Assembly: GCF_000425585.1 (NCBI RefSeq) | Contig: NZ_AUDS01000015.1 | Location: forward strand, 153,614 to 217,613 | DNA length: 64,000 nt | DNA from: Terrimonas ferruginea DSM 30193 | GTDB taxonomy: Bacteria; Bacteroidota; Bacteroidia; Chitinophagales; Chitinophagaceae | Direction: 5' to 3' | Shown here: piece after piece, positions 19,481 to 27,015 of the stretch | Position numbering within the stretch: the stretch's first letter is position 1 | Layout: the number at the start of each line of letters is the position of its first letter | Translations under genes and position numbers: made by a program | Notes under the pieces: model-generated | What the model was told of the DNA's origin: nothing | Database searches by the model: none | Seen by the model: the letters and a program-made list of their open reading frames with translations, nothing else

Positions 19481-19780
19481 TCATCGTGCATGTTGCCAGC
19501 AATATCCGCCCGCGCGGGGACTTCGCTTGCACCTGGTTTTTTTCCTGGTAATCGCCAGGCAGGTAGTATTATTCGCTGCCGTTTTAGTACTGGTTGTTCT
19601 TTTGTTTTGATTGCCTTTACACAGTGTATCTGCAGTGCATTTTCCAAAATGGCTTGAAATGGTGTCCGTGTCTGCATCAATCTCTTTGATGCGCCCGGAC
19701 CCCGGACGTTCCAGGCAACCCGCAATAAACAATAGGCAAAACAAGAACATGCCTGGAACTGCCGGTTTCAAAATTTTCAT
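19481..19780 (-). CDS. Small lipoprotein with C-terminal Cys/His motif
   Basis: A 99-residue protein. The N-terminus is a lipoprotein signal with a lipobox (LLFIAGC, lipid-bearing Cys about residue 22). The middle is Ser/Thr/Asn-rich and looks disordered. The last 26 residues hold C-x9-C-x9-C-x2-H (ending GGYCWQH), which resembles a small metal-binding module common in Bacteroidota proteins. I choose ATG at 19780 because it begins the signal peptide; ATG at 19810 is also in frame. Function is unknown. It is monocistronic with its own terminator. Confidence 0.65.
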   Translation of the reverse strand: MKILKPAVPGMFLFCLLFIAGCLERPGSGRIKEIDADTDTISSHFGKCTADTLCKGNQNKRTTSTKTAANNTTCLAITRKKTRCKRSPRAGGYCWQHAR

Positions 19781-19966
19781 TGAAGAGGTTTGCTTTAAAA
19801 ATAAGCACATACACTATTTTTGAAAAGACCCCTGCCTGCCGTAAAAACTGCGTGTGCAGGCGAAGACAGCCTTAAATCCGCTACTGACAATACTTATGAG
19901 AAAATGAGGGTCTGTCCGCGGATCGCTTTCGACAACGAAAGAAGGGGAATTTTCCCCGTCACCCCT

Positions 19967-19974
19967 TATCTTTG
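19967..19974 (+). promoter_or_regulatory. -7 box (TATCTTTG) for acyl-CoA dehydrogenase
   Basis: TATCTTTG lies 23 bp before the ATG at 19998. A GGGGAA-TT-TTCCCC palindrome at 19943-19956 sits just upstream, around the -33 position, and could be a protein-binding site. Confidence 0.5.
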
Positions 19975-19997
19975 ACCCCTAACAAACAACCGATTGT

Positions 19998-21158
19998 ATG
20001 CAATTTGAACTGACCGAAGAGCAACGCATGATCCAACAGGCTGCCCGTGATTTCGCCCGCCAGGAATGCCTTCCGGGTGTGATCGAAAGAGACGAGAAAC
20101 AGCTTTTCCCCCGCGAACAATTGAGCAAACTCGCCGACCTCGGATTCCTGGGAATGATGGTCGAGGAAAAATATGGTGGGGCCGGTCTGGATACGGTCAG
20201 TTACGTCCTGGCCATGGAAGAAATTTCCAAAATCGATGCAAGCGTGAGCGTGGCCATGAGCGTCAACAACAGCCTGGTTTGTTACGGCCTGCAGCAATAC
20301 GGATCGGAAGAACAGAAACAGCAATACCTCGTTCCCCTGGCCCAGGGCAAGAAGGACGGTGAATTATATATTGGCGCATTCATGCTCAGTGAACCTGAAG
20401 CAGGCAGCGATGCCACCAGCCAGCGTACAACGGCTGAAGACATGGGCGATCACTATCTGCTGAATGGCACCAAAAACTGGATCACCAACGGCGGCTCGGC
20501 TTCCGTATACCTGGTTATTGCGCAAACGGATGCCAGCAAAGGATCAAAAGGCATCAACGTGCTCATCGTTGAAAAAAACTGGCCCGGGGTAACCGTTGCC
20601 GCCAAAGAAAACAAACTCGGTATCCGCGGAAGCGATACCCATACCGTGATGTTCACGGACGTAAAAGTGCCGAAAGAAAACCGTATCGGTGACGATGGAT
20701 TCGGATTCACTTTTGCGATGAAGACATTGGCCGGTGGCCGCATCGGCATTGCTTCGCAGGCACTCGGCATTGCCAGTGGCGCTTACGAACTTGCACGCGA
20801 ATATGCCAAAACCCGCAAAGCATTCGGCACTGAGATCATGAATCACCAGGCCATCGCATTCAAACTGGCAGATATGGCTACACGCATCGAAGCGTCGCGT
20901 TTGCTTTGCCTGAAAGCTGCATGGGAAAAAGACGAGAAAATCGATTACACCCTGAGCTCGTCGATGGCCAAAGTATTTTCTTCCGAAACGGCCATGTGGA
21001 CGACCGTTGAAGCCGTACAGATTCATGGTGGTTATGGTTATGTAAAAGAATACCATGTGGAAAGGCTGATGCGTGATGCCAAGATCACCCAGATTTATGA
21101 AGGCACCAGTGAAGTGCAGCGGATTGTTATCAGCCGTTCGATCCTCAAGGGGAAATGA
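19998..21158 (+). CDS. Short-chain-type acyl-CoA dehydrogenase
   Basis: A 386-residue flavoprotein catalysing alpha,beta-dehydrogenation of acyl-CoA in beta-oxidation or branched amino acid breakdown. It starts MQFELTEEQRMIQQAARDFA. The flavin/acyl-CoA signatures are AFMLSEPEAGSDA and NGTKNWITNG, and the C-terminal signature is QIHGGYGYVKEYHVERLMRD. The catalytic base is Glu368 in QIYEGTSEVQ, the position used by short/medium-chain and butyryl-CoA enzymes. The length is standard. It is a monocistronic unit with a promoter in front and a repeat region behind. Chain length preference is uncertain. Confidence 0.95.
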   Translation: MQFELTEEQRMIQQAARDFARQECLPGVIERDEKQLFPREQLSKLADLGFLGMMVEEKYGGAGLDTVSYVLAMEEISKIDASVSVAMSVNNSLVCYGLQQYGSEEQKQQYLVPLAQGKKDGELYIGAFMLSEPEAGSDATSQRTTAEDMGDHYLLNGTKNWITNGGSASVYLVIAQTDASKGSKGINVLIVEKNWPGVTVAAKENKLGIRGSDTHTVMFTDVKVPKENRIGDDGFGFTFAMKTLAGGRIGIASQALGIASGAYELAREYAKTRKAFGTEIMNHQAIAFKLADMATRIEASRLLCLKAAWEKDEKIDYTLSSSMAKVFSSETAMWTTVEAVQIHGGYGYVKEYHVERLMRDAKITQIYEGTSEVQRIVISRSILKGK

Positions 21159-21252
21159 GGTGTTAGGTAATAAGTATTAGGTATTAAGTAATAGGTAGTA
21201 ACAATCCACCATTGACGATTCACGATTGACCATTCACTCTTTTTGAATTTTG
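21156..21252. repeat. Mixed short-word repeats from acd stop to yggS start
   Basis: GGTGTTAGGTAATAAGTATT-type words start at the acd stop codon. They are followed by ATTGACGATTCACGATTGAC (about 21211-21230), CCATTCAC and then the TTTTGAATTTTGACTTT word, which contains the yggS start codon. Three of the four word families of this window meet here. Confidence 0.7.
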
Positions 21253-21912
21253 ACTTTAAATCTCGCACAATATCAACACCTCGCCGAAGAGCTCGCTCCG
21301 AAAAACGTAACCCTCGTGGCGGTGTCTAAAACCAAACCGGTTGAAGACATCAAAGTCCTCTATGATGCAGGCCAACGGGATTTCGGCGAAAATTATGTAC
21401 AGGAACTGCTGGAGAAACAACCTGTGCTTCCCTCAGATATACGCTGGCATTTTATCGGTCATTTACAGCGGAATAAAGTGCGCTCCATCGCGCCTTTTGT
21501 ACACTTGATTCATGGTGTGGACAGTTACCGTCTTTTAAATGAAATTCATAAAGAAGCGCTCAGAGCGGGACGGCAGATTGATTGCCTGTTGCAAATGCAT
21601 ATTGCCAATGAAGAAACGAAATTTGGCCTGGACGCGGCTGAATTGGCAGCACTATGGGCACAAACAACAGCCCAGCCACTCACGGGAGTACGCATCAGGG
21701 GGATGATGGGCATGGCATCTTTTACCGATAACCTGGCCGTTGTAAGAGCGGAATTCCAGCATCTGCACAGTCTGTTTGTGCAATACCAATCCCTCGCCGG
21801 TTATGCGGCATTTGATACCCTTTCGATGGGGATGAGCGCTGATTTCAGAATTGCGGTAGAAAGCGGCAGCACACTGGTACGTGTAGGCAGCCTGCTGTTC
21901 GGCGCACGTTAA
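21250..21912 (+). CDS. yggS: YggS-family PLP homeostasis protein
   Basis: A 220-residue PLP-binding barrel protein that keeps free pyridoxal phosphate and amino/keto acid pools in balance. The PLP lysine is K27 in VAVSKTKP. Further signatures are DFGENYVQEL, WHFIGHLQRNK, GMMGMA and LSMGMSADFRIAVESGS. There is no ATG: a stop (TGA, 21244-21246) closes the frame just upstream. The only candidates are TTG at 21250 or ATT at 21247, and both lie inside a repeat word (GAATTTTGACTTT). TTG is taken. The N-terminus is slightly short for the family. Confidence 0.92.
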   Translation: MTLNLAQYQHLAEELAPKNVTLVAVSKTKPVEDIKVLYDAGQRDFGENYVQELLEKQPVLPSDIRWHFIGHLQRNKVRSIAPFVHLIHGVDSYRLLNEIHKEALRAGRQIDCLLQMHIANEETKFGLDAAELAALWAQTTAQPLTGVRIRGMMGMASFTDNLAVVRAEFQHLHSLFVQYQSLAGYAAFDTLSMGMSADFRIAVESGSTLVRVGSLLFGAR

Positions 21913-21921
21913 TAACAACTA

Positions 21922-22074
21922 TTAACTGCCGCGCTGCGAACCTGTATTGGCTTGCTTGGAAACAAAACCAGAAGCGGGTTTCTGAATAAATTTCGAACCC
22001 TGCGGACCTGAGCCTGCTTTCTTCTTATCGGCCTTCTTCTTATCCTTTCCTTTTTGCTGATTCAATAACGACAT
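21922..22074 (-). CDS. Small basic protein, 50 residues
   Basis: An ATG at 22074 (minus strand) opens a 50-codon frame ending TAA at 21922. The protein begins MSLLNQQKGK, has a Lys-rich stretch (DKKKADKKKA) and ends with the low-complexity segment SKFIQKPASGFVSKQ and TGSQRGS. The clean start and stop, and the Lys/Gly/Ser composition seen in short conserved Bacteroidota proteins, argue that it is real. It converges with yggS (9 bp between stops). Function is unknown; nucleic acid binding is a guess from charge. Confidence 0.6.
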   Translation of the reverse strand: MSLLNQQKGKDKKKADKKKAGSGPQGSKFIQKPASGFVSKQANTGSQRGS

Positions 22075-22151
22075 AACGACTGTTTGTCTCTAAAATTAAG
22101 AAAGAGACGACAAGCGGTAAAATATTTTTATTATTTTACTTTCAGAAAATA

Positions 22152-22181
22152 TTGAAAACATAGAATTGTTGATTAGTTTTG
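22152..22181 (+). promoter_or_regulatory. Full Bacteroidota promoter TTG-N19-TAGTTTTG
   Basis: The -33 element TTG (22152-22154) and the -7 box TAGTTTTG (22174-22181) are 19 bp apart, the textbook spacing. The start codon at 22197 follows closely, so the leader is only about 10 nt. Confidence 0.65.
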
Positions 22182-22196
22182 TGCAACAATTCGCTT

Positions 22197-22550
22197 ATGA
22201 ACACGCTTACCTACCTGCTGTATCTGTTGATAACCGGTGCGGTTACGATCAGGGCCGGTTGGTTGTTTTATCACCACGGCCGCCTTTACATCCTCCGGTT
22301 GTTACATGGCGATGAATCACTCACAAATTTCATCAACAAGGCATTACTCACCGGTTATTACCTGTTGAACCTTGGTCATCTTGCCCTGACCTTACGTAGC
22401 TGGCCGGCCATTCATACGGTACCACAGATGATCGGCTATATCGCTTTCAGAAGCGGTGGTATTTTTCTTCTGCTCGGCATCATACATTTTTTGAATATGG
22501 GCGCGATCTACCTGATCGGCCTTCGTAAACAATCTATTTCTTCAACCTAA
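22197..22550 (+). CDS. Small membrane protein, tandem paralogue 1
   Basis: A 117-residue protein with three hydrophobic segments (about residues 5-22, 52-70, 82-108) and no known domain that I recognise. The central LLTGYYLLNLGHLALTLR matches FETGFYLLNMGFALWILH of the next gene, and both show a short basic/aromatic stretch after helix 1, so the two are paralogues. I choose ATG at 22197; the frame further upstream overlaps the promoter. The pair probably forms a membrane complex. Confidence 0.72.
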   Translation: MNTLTYLLYLLITGAVTIRAGWLFYHHGRLYILRLLHGDESLTNFINKALLTGYYLLNLGHLALTLRSWPAIHTVPQMIGYIAFRSGGIFLLLGIIHFLNMGAIYLIGLRKQSISST

Positions 22551-22560
22551 ATCTCCGGTT

Positions 22561-22959
22561 ATGGGACACTCTTTTCATGTTACCGCCTACCTCATCTATC
22601 TTCCCGTTGCTTTACTGCTCACCTGGTACGTGGCACGCACCCTTTTTCGCAACAGCCGTGTATTTATGCTCGATATTTTCAATGGCCGCGCAGATATTGC
22701 GCTTTCTACCAACCGGCTTTTTGAAACAGGGTTTTACCTGCTCAACATGGGCTTCGCTCTGTGGATTTTGCATATAAGGGGCGAAATTCTTACCGGTAGG
22801 GAAATGACAGAAGTGCTCAGTTATAAACTTGGCGGCTTCAGCATTTACCTGGGCTGTATGCTGTTTCTCAATCTTTACATGTTCTTCCGTGGCCGCCGCA
22901 TAGCCCGTCAACGCGCGCGCCTGCACGAAGCCGTAACGGTTATTAACGAAGAGAAATAA
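22561..22959 (+). CDS. Small membrane protein, tandem paralogue 2
   Basis: A 132-residue protein with three hydrophobic segments (about 9-27, 55-73, 92-110) and an Arg-rich cytoplasmic tail (RGRRIARQRARL). It begins 10 bp after its paralogue and shares the central (F/L)xTG(F/Y)YLLN(M/L)G motif. The order and topology are the same but the tail is longer. A strong terminator overlaps its stop codon. Function is unknown. Confidence 0.72.
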   Translation: MGHSFHVTAYLIYLPVALLLTWYVARTLFRNSRVFMLDIFNGRADIALSTNRLFETGFYLLNMGFALWILHIRGEILTGREMTEVLSYKLGGFSIYLGCMLFLNLYMFFRGRRIARQRARLHEAVTVINEEK

Positions 22960-22982
22960 AAAAGGGCCATGGGCCCTTTTTT
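22958..22982 (+). terminator. Rho-independent terminator
   Basis: AAAAAAGGGCC (22958-22968) pairs with GGCCCTTTTTT (22972-22982) around a 3-base ATG loop. The first A is the second base of the TAA stop. Confidence 0.85.
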
Positions 22983-23048
22983 ATGAATTTGATAATTTGA
23001 AGATTTGATAATTTGAAAATTAAAACCATTATCGTCAAATTTTCAAAT
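22983..23048. repeat. GAATTTGATAATTTGAAGAT-family repeat at a convergent junction
   Basis: Words of AATTTGATAATTTGAA type (22985-23020) face the inverse word CAAATTTTCAAATTG (23036-23050). The latter holds TCA at 23043-23045, the TGA stop of the minus-strand hydrolase. Same family as 11352-11437. Confidence 0.7.
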
Positions 23049-23876
23049 TGTTCCTAAAAAATCCTCAAGATCCTTATTCAATTCATCGCGATGGGTGATG
23101 AACAATCCATGCGGAGCGCCGGGATATACTTTATACACCGAACCGGATACAGCTTTCGCCGTTTGTTCACTCGTAATATCGTGCGGAACAATCTTGTCGT
23201 CGTCACCATGAATGATTAACGTGGGTACTTTTATGGCGGATAGTTCACTGCGGAAATCCGTTGCAGAAAAGGAGCCGACGCAATCGATAGTGGCCTTGGG
23301 AGATGCAGGCAAGGTCAATGAATGTGCCCAATCGAGCAGCGGCTGGCTCACCGGATGATGCAACAGGGTTTCCCCGAAAAAGTCTTTACCAAATCCGGTC
23401 AGGAACGCCGGACGGTCGTCAATAATCTTTTCAATAAACCCATCAAATACCGATTGATCGATCCCTTCGGGATGATCGGCGGTTTTTAATAAGAATGGAA
23501 TGATGGAAGAGATGAGTGCAATCTTTTTCACACGCGCCGCATTATGACGGCTGCAGTATCTTACCACTTCGCCTCCGCCCATCGAGAAGCCAACAAGCGT
23601 CACATCCTGCAGGTCCAGTGTGTCGAGCACCAGCTTCAGATCGTCTGCCAGATGATTATAGTCATAACCACTCCAGGGTTTGAAAGATTGCCCGAAACCA
23701 CGACGGTCATAGGCTATCACCCTGTATCCCTTGGCTGCAAAATGCAGTAACTGGTTTTCCCACATGCGATGGCTGGATGGCCAACCATGTATAAAAACGA
23801 CTGGTTTTCCTTCTCCCCAGTCTTCGTAATAAAGTTTTACGGGATCACGCCCGCCGGCAGATTCTATAAAAGGCAT
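23043..23876 (-). CDS. Alpha/beta hydrolase (chloroperoxidase/esterase type)
   Basis: A 277-residue alpha/beta hydrolase resembling non-heme chloroperoxidases and aryl esterases. Visible: oxyanion region FIHGWPSSHRMWE, AYDRRGFGQS, the nucleophile elbow GFSMGG with Ser98, the acid in LIIHGDDDKIVP and the His in PGAPHGLFITH. I choose ATG at 23876 because MPFIESAGGRDPVKLYYEDW is a usual family N-terminus; the upstream extension to 24059 has no family character and would cover the intergenic region. Likely a cytoplasmic esterase or perhydrolase; substrate unknown. Confidence 0.9.
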   Translation of the reverse strand: MPFIESAGGRDPVKLYYEDWGEGKPVVFIHGWPSSHRMWENQLLHFAAKGYRVIAYDRRGFGQSFKPWSGYDYNHLADDLKLVLDTLDLQDVTLVGFSMGGGEVVRYCSRHNAARVKKIALISSIIPFLLKTADHPEGIDQSVFDGFIEKIIDDRPAFLTGFGKDFFGETLLHHPVSQPLLDWAHSLTLPASPKATIDCVGSFSATDFRSELSAIKVPTLIIHGDDDKIVPHDITSEQTAKAVSGSVYKVYPGAPHGLFITHRDELNKDLEDFLGTI

Positions 23877-24070
23877 AAAGTATTGTTTGTGTTTAGGAAA
23901 CAAATAACCTGCCACCGGGCAGTTGTAACCGGTGCCTGTGGTTACTATACCTCCCGTGTAGTAGTTATTGTGGGGATAAATCTTCCCAAATCCCCATCGG
24001 AATGCCTGTAACACAACAGGTATTGTTTTTGCAAGGTCTTTTCTGTCCTTTTTCAACAAATTCTAAAACC

Positions 24071-24712
24071 ATGTTTATGCATTCAGCTTTCTCTCTCCGC
24101 AGACTTGCTCTCGTTGTAATGGCCACAGGCAGTGCCTGGCTGGTAGCTTGCAACAACGACGCAGACAACAAGGATAAAAAAGAAGATTCACTGGCTACTT
24201 CTCCGGATACTGCCAGTCACATGCAACACAACCCTTCCGGTCCTGAAGCACCGATGGCGATGGTGAAACATGCGGAAGTAACAATAGAAGCCACTTATCC
24301 CGATACCACTTTAACCGGTTCGGCCAAGTTTGATGCGGACAACGGTAAAGTAAAAATGGTACTCGATATCACCGTTCCCTCCAAAGCGAATAAAAGTGTA
24401 GCCGTTCACCTGCATCAACACGGCGATTGCGGCGATCATGGTAATATGAGCCACGGTCACTGGAACCCGACCAATGTTAAACACGGTAAATGGGGCGAAG
24501 GTGAATACCACCTCGGCGATATCGGCAACGTGAAGCTCGACGGTAAAGGCAAAGGTTCCATCACCGTAGAAACAGACCGCTGGACATTGGGTGGCGATAC
24601 AACCTCCAATATTCTGGGCAAAGCATTGATCGTTCACGGTGGTGTGGATGATTATAAAACCCAGCCCACAGGTAATGCGGGTGGTCGTATCGGCTGTGGC
24701 GTGATACGGTAA
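24071..24712 (+). CDS. sodC: Cu/Zn superoxide dismutase, lipoprotein form
   Basis: A 213-residue exported enzyme that dismutates superoxide outside the cytoplasm. The N-terminus has a lipoprotein signal with lipobox WLVAC, then a Lys/Asp/Ser-rich linker (about 30-65). The domain shows the metal ligands: HLHQHGDCGDHG, the zinc loop GHWNPTNVKHG, HLGDIGNV, IVHGGVDDYKTQPTGNAG and the closing GRIGCGVI. I choose ATG at 24071; MHSAF six bases later is also possible. It is monocistronic with a strong terminator. Confidence 0.95.
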   Translation: MFMHSAFSLRRLALVVMATGSAWLVACNNDADNKDKKEDSLATSPDTASHMQHNPSGPEAPMAMVKHAEVTIEATYPDTTLTGSAKFDADNGKVKMVLDITVPSKANKSVAVHLHQHGDCGDHGNMSHGHWNPTNVKHGKWGEGEYHLGDIGNVKLDGKGKGSITVETDRWTLGGDTTSNILGKALIVHGGVDDYKTQPTGNAGGRIGCGVIR

Positions 24713-24746
24713 GGATGTAATCTGTCAGCAAACAGTAAATAGAGCA

Positions 24747-24778
24747 GGCCGTTCGTTGGGAACGGCCGCTTTGTTTTA
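24747..24778 (+). terminator. Terminator of sodC
   Basis: Stem GGCCGTTC (24747-24754) and GAACGGCC (24760-24767) with loop GTTGG, followed by GCTTTGTTTT. Confidence 0.8.
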
Positions 24779-24791
24779 TGCGATGAAGGAG

Positions 24792-24959
24792 TCGTCAATC
24801 GTGAATCGTCAATGGTGAATCGTCAATGGTGAATGGTCAATGACCATCTGTGTAAATCAACCTGGAACGCATTGAACCTTCATCAGACTCGTAATGTTTA
24901 TGAAAATACGCGACAAGGGGCGGATTCACGATTGACGATTGACGATTCACCATTCACCC
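24792..24959. repeat. Large inverted repeat of TGAATCGTCAATGG words
   Basis: The left array (24792-24844, words GTCAATCGTGAATCGTCAATG) and the right array (24922-24959, words GATTCACGATTGACGATTCAC) are reverse complements separated by about 77 bp of unique DNA. The right array supplies TCA at 24954-24956, the TGA stop of the minus-strand lipid kinase. It lies between convergent genes. Confidence 0.75.
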
Positions 24960-25835
24960 TTTGGGTACGATCATCTTTAACGCCTTCGGCTGAATAACCG
25001 CTTCCACGGTATTTGTTTTACCACGATATTCACCGTCTACCTGGAAATGCGCTTTGTGCCGCGACCGGATCTCAATCGCTTTTGCCTGGAAAAATTCCGT
25101 CTTCGCAGGATCGAAGTTTTTATGAGTGAAACGCATTTTGAATATTTCGGTAAAAGAGATTTTGCGGATCACCACCACTTCAAAACGTTCGTCGTATAAA
25201 CTGCCTTCGGGATTAATCATTACACCGTTTCCGTATTGGGTGGCATTCGCTATTACTACCATCGCGGCTCTTCTTACTACTTCTTCCTTGTCAGTGGTCA
25301 GCTTTATTTCCATGTATTTCGTTTGCCACAATACTTTCCAGGCTGCTTTTACATAACCCCATTGCCCGCGTTTTTTCTCTTCGTCGAATTTTTTTATCAC
25401 AAAAGCATTGAAGCCGATATCGGCCAGGTGAATACAAAGTTCTCCATTCACTTTTGTCAGGTGGATGGGCTTTATTTCGCCTTCGATCAAGGTGTGCAAT
25501 GCCTGCTCAGGATCTGCAGGTATTCCCAGTTCCGTTGCCATGCCATTGGCTGAGCCGGCAGGGAGAATGCCCACGGGCGTGTCGGTGCCGTGTACGCATT
25601 CCGCTACGAGTTTCAGTGTACCGTCGCCGCCAACGGCAATTACGCGGTCGGCTTTCGCCTCCCTGATCACCGTGCAGATCTGCTCCGGATCACAAGGGTT
25701 GGGAAATGGATAGAGATGGATTTCATACTCTTTACGGGAAGAAAAAAAAGTCCTGATGGCTTCTTCCCAGTCCGTATCGCTATTTCCGGCACCCGGGTTG
25801 ATAATAAATAGTAAACGAATAGTTGCTGGTGACAT
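24954..25835 (-). CDS. Diacylglycerol kinase-family lipid kinase
   Basis: A 293-residue protein of the DAGK catalytic-domain family (YegS/DgkB/BmrU-like), which phosphorylates lipids such as diacylglycerol with ATP. Motifs: FIINPGAGNSD at the start, the nucleotide-binding VGGDGTL (69-74), LPAGSANGMA and a C-terminal HFQVDGEY typical of the beta-sandwich domain. The length is normal. It is divergent from the App1-like gene; the start codons overlap, so promoters must lie inside the opposite gene. Its stop codon is part of the adjacent repeat. Confidence 0.9.
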   Translation of the reverse strand: MSPATIRLLFIINPGAGNSDTDWEEAIRTFFSSRKEYEIHLYPFPNPCDPEQICTVIREAKADRVIAVGGDGTLKLVAECVHGTDTPVGILPAGSANGMATELGIPADPEQALHTLIEGEIKPIHLTKVNGELCIHLADIGFNAFVIKKFDEEKKRGQWGYVKAAWKVLWQTKYMEIKLTTDKEEVVRRAAMVVIANATQYGNGVMINPEGSLYDERFEVVVIRKISFTEIFKMRFTHKNFDPAKTEFFQAKAIEIRSRHKAHFQVDGEYRGKTNTVEAVIQPKALKMIVPKG

Positions 25836-26839
25836 ATGCTAAACATACATCGTCCGTTTCTGACCGTGTACGTTCGCCTAAGGCGCACGTCAAGATTTAC
25901 CACGGTTTTGGCCATACACATGATATGACCATCTTCGGACATGTTTTCAACCATTCAACCAAATATGCTGCCAGTCATGTGCGCAATCCTTTACGTAATA
26001 TGTGGAGAATGTTGCGCCTTTTTTTCGTGCGGCCACTTCCCGGTATAAAAGTGATGTTGCAATGGAATAAAAAGGTTATTTCGTCGCTGACGGAAACGGA
26101 TGGTTTTTTCCGCATAGACTGGAAATCTGATACAGAAGTAGATGCAGGATGGCACCAGGTGATGGTTAAAGCCGGCGACGATGCCGGCGGGATAGTGGGG
26201 CAGGGGTTGGTTTTTGTTCCCCACAAAACACAATTCGGTTTTATTTCAGACATCGACGATACCATCATGGTGTCGCATTCCGGTACGGTATGGCAGCGCA
26301 TGAAAACATTATTGTTTAATAGTCCGCATACGCGCAAAATATTCCCCGATGTTGCGCTGCACTATTCCATGTTATCGGCTGCCCATACCATACCGGAAGC
26401 ACCCAATCCTTTCTTCTATGTATCGAGCAGTGAGTGGAATCTTTATGATTACCTCGTGGATGTTTTCCGTTTCAGAAAACTACCGGAAGGGGCTTTCCTG
26501 CTGAACCAGATCAAGCGGTGGTACGCAATCATCAAAACAGGGAAGACAAAACATCAGGGGAAGTTGTTACGTATCGCCAGGATATTCGAGGCTTTCCCCA
26601 ATCAGCGGTTTGTTTTACTGGGTGATAACTCCCAAAGTGATCCGGATATTTATTTCAAACTGGCTGAAAAATACGGATCGCGTGTGCACGCGGTTTATAT
26701 ACGTGTGGTCAACAGCCGACGCTTGCCTGTAACGGAGCAAACATTGCAATCGCTCGAAGAAAAAGGAATAAAAGTGTGTTTGTTTACGCACAGTGCGGAG
26801 GCAATTGCTCATTCGCGTGCAATAGGTCTTATCGTATAA
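25829..26839 (+). CDS. App1-family (DUF2183) phosphatidate phosphatase-like protein
   Basis: About 336 residues. The catalytic motif FISDIDDTIMVSHS (DxDxT, D141 and D143) is followed by FFYVSSSEWNLYDYL and LGDNSQSDPDIY, the haloacid-dehalogenase-like motifs of App1 phosphatidate phosphatases. The first 100 residues are a beta-rich domain starting KIYHGFGHTHD. There is no ATG upstream of that conserved segment, so GTG at 25829 (or TTG at 25823) must be used, giving an overlap with the divergent lipid kinase. A lipid kinase next to a lipid phosphatase suggests opposed steps on phosphatidate; this is inference. Confidence 0.8.
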   Translation: MTYAKHTSSVSDRVRSPKAHVKIYHGFGHTHDMTIFGHVFNHSTKYAASHVRNPLRNMWRMLRLFFVRPLPGIKVMLQWNKKVISSLTETDGFFRIDWKSDTEVDAGWHQVMVKAGDDAGGIVGQGLVFVPHKTQFGFISDIDDTIMVSHSGTVWQRMKTLLFNSPHTRKIFPDVALHYSMLSAAHTIPEAPNPFFYVSSSEWNLYDYLVDVFRFRKLPEGAFLLNQIKRWYAIIKTGKTKHQGKLLRIARIFEAFPNQRFVLLGDNSQSDPDIYFKLAEKYGSRVHAVYIRVVNSRRLPVTEQTLQSLEEKGIKVCLFTHSAEAIAHSRAIGLIV

Positions 26840-27015
26840 GTTATCAATTAGTTAAGGCAAGGTAATACGAGGCAGGAGATAACTTTTAAGTGTTAAAAAA
26901 GACCTGAAATAACTTGTTGTTTCTGAAAATTTTCTGTCATAATCTGCTTCTTCTTTAACAATCCCCGTTCTCCCGGCACAGTTTTTTCAAAGGTTAGGGT
27001 ATAAAACGATTTTTT

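Noticed and set aside
19354..19725. A second minus-strand frame over the small lipoprotein
   Set aside because: It runs through the terminator and lacks a signal or motif; the other frame has a lipobox and Cys/His tail.
23877..24059. N-terminal extension of the alpha/beta hydrolase
   Set aside because: The extra 61 residues lack family similarity and would fill the divergent promoter region; ATG at 23876 gives the normal length.
25836..25928. ATG frame of 30 codons at the start of the App1-like gene
   Set aside because: It is in a different frame, stops after about 30 codons and does not encode the conserved KIYHGFGHTHD segment.
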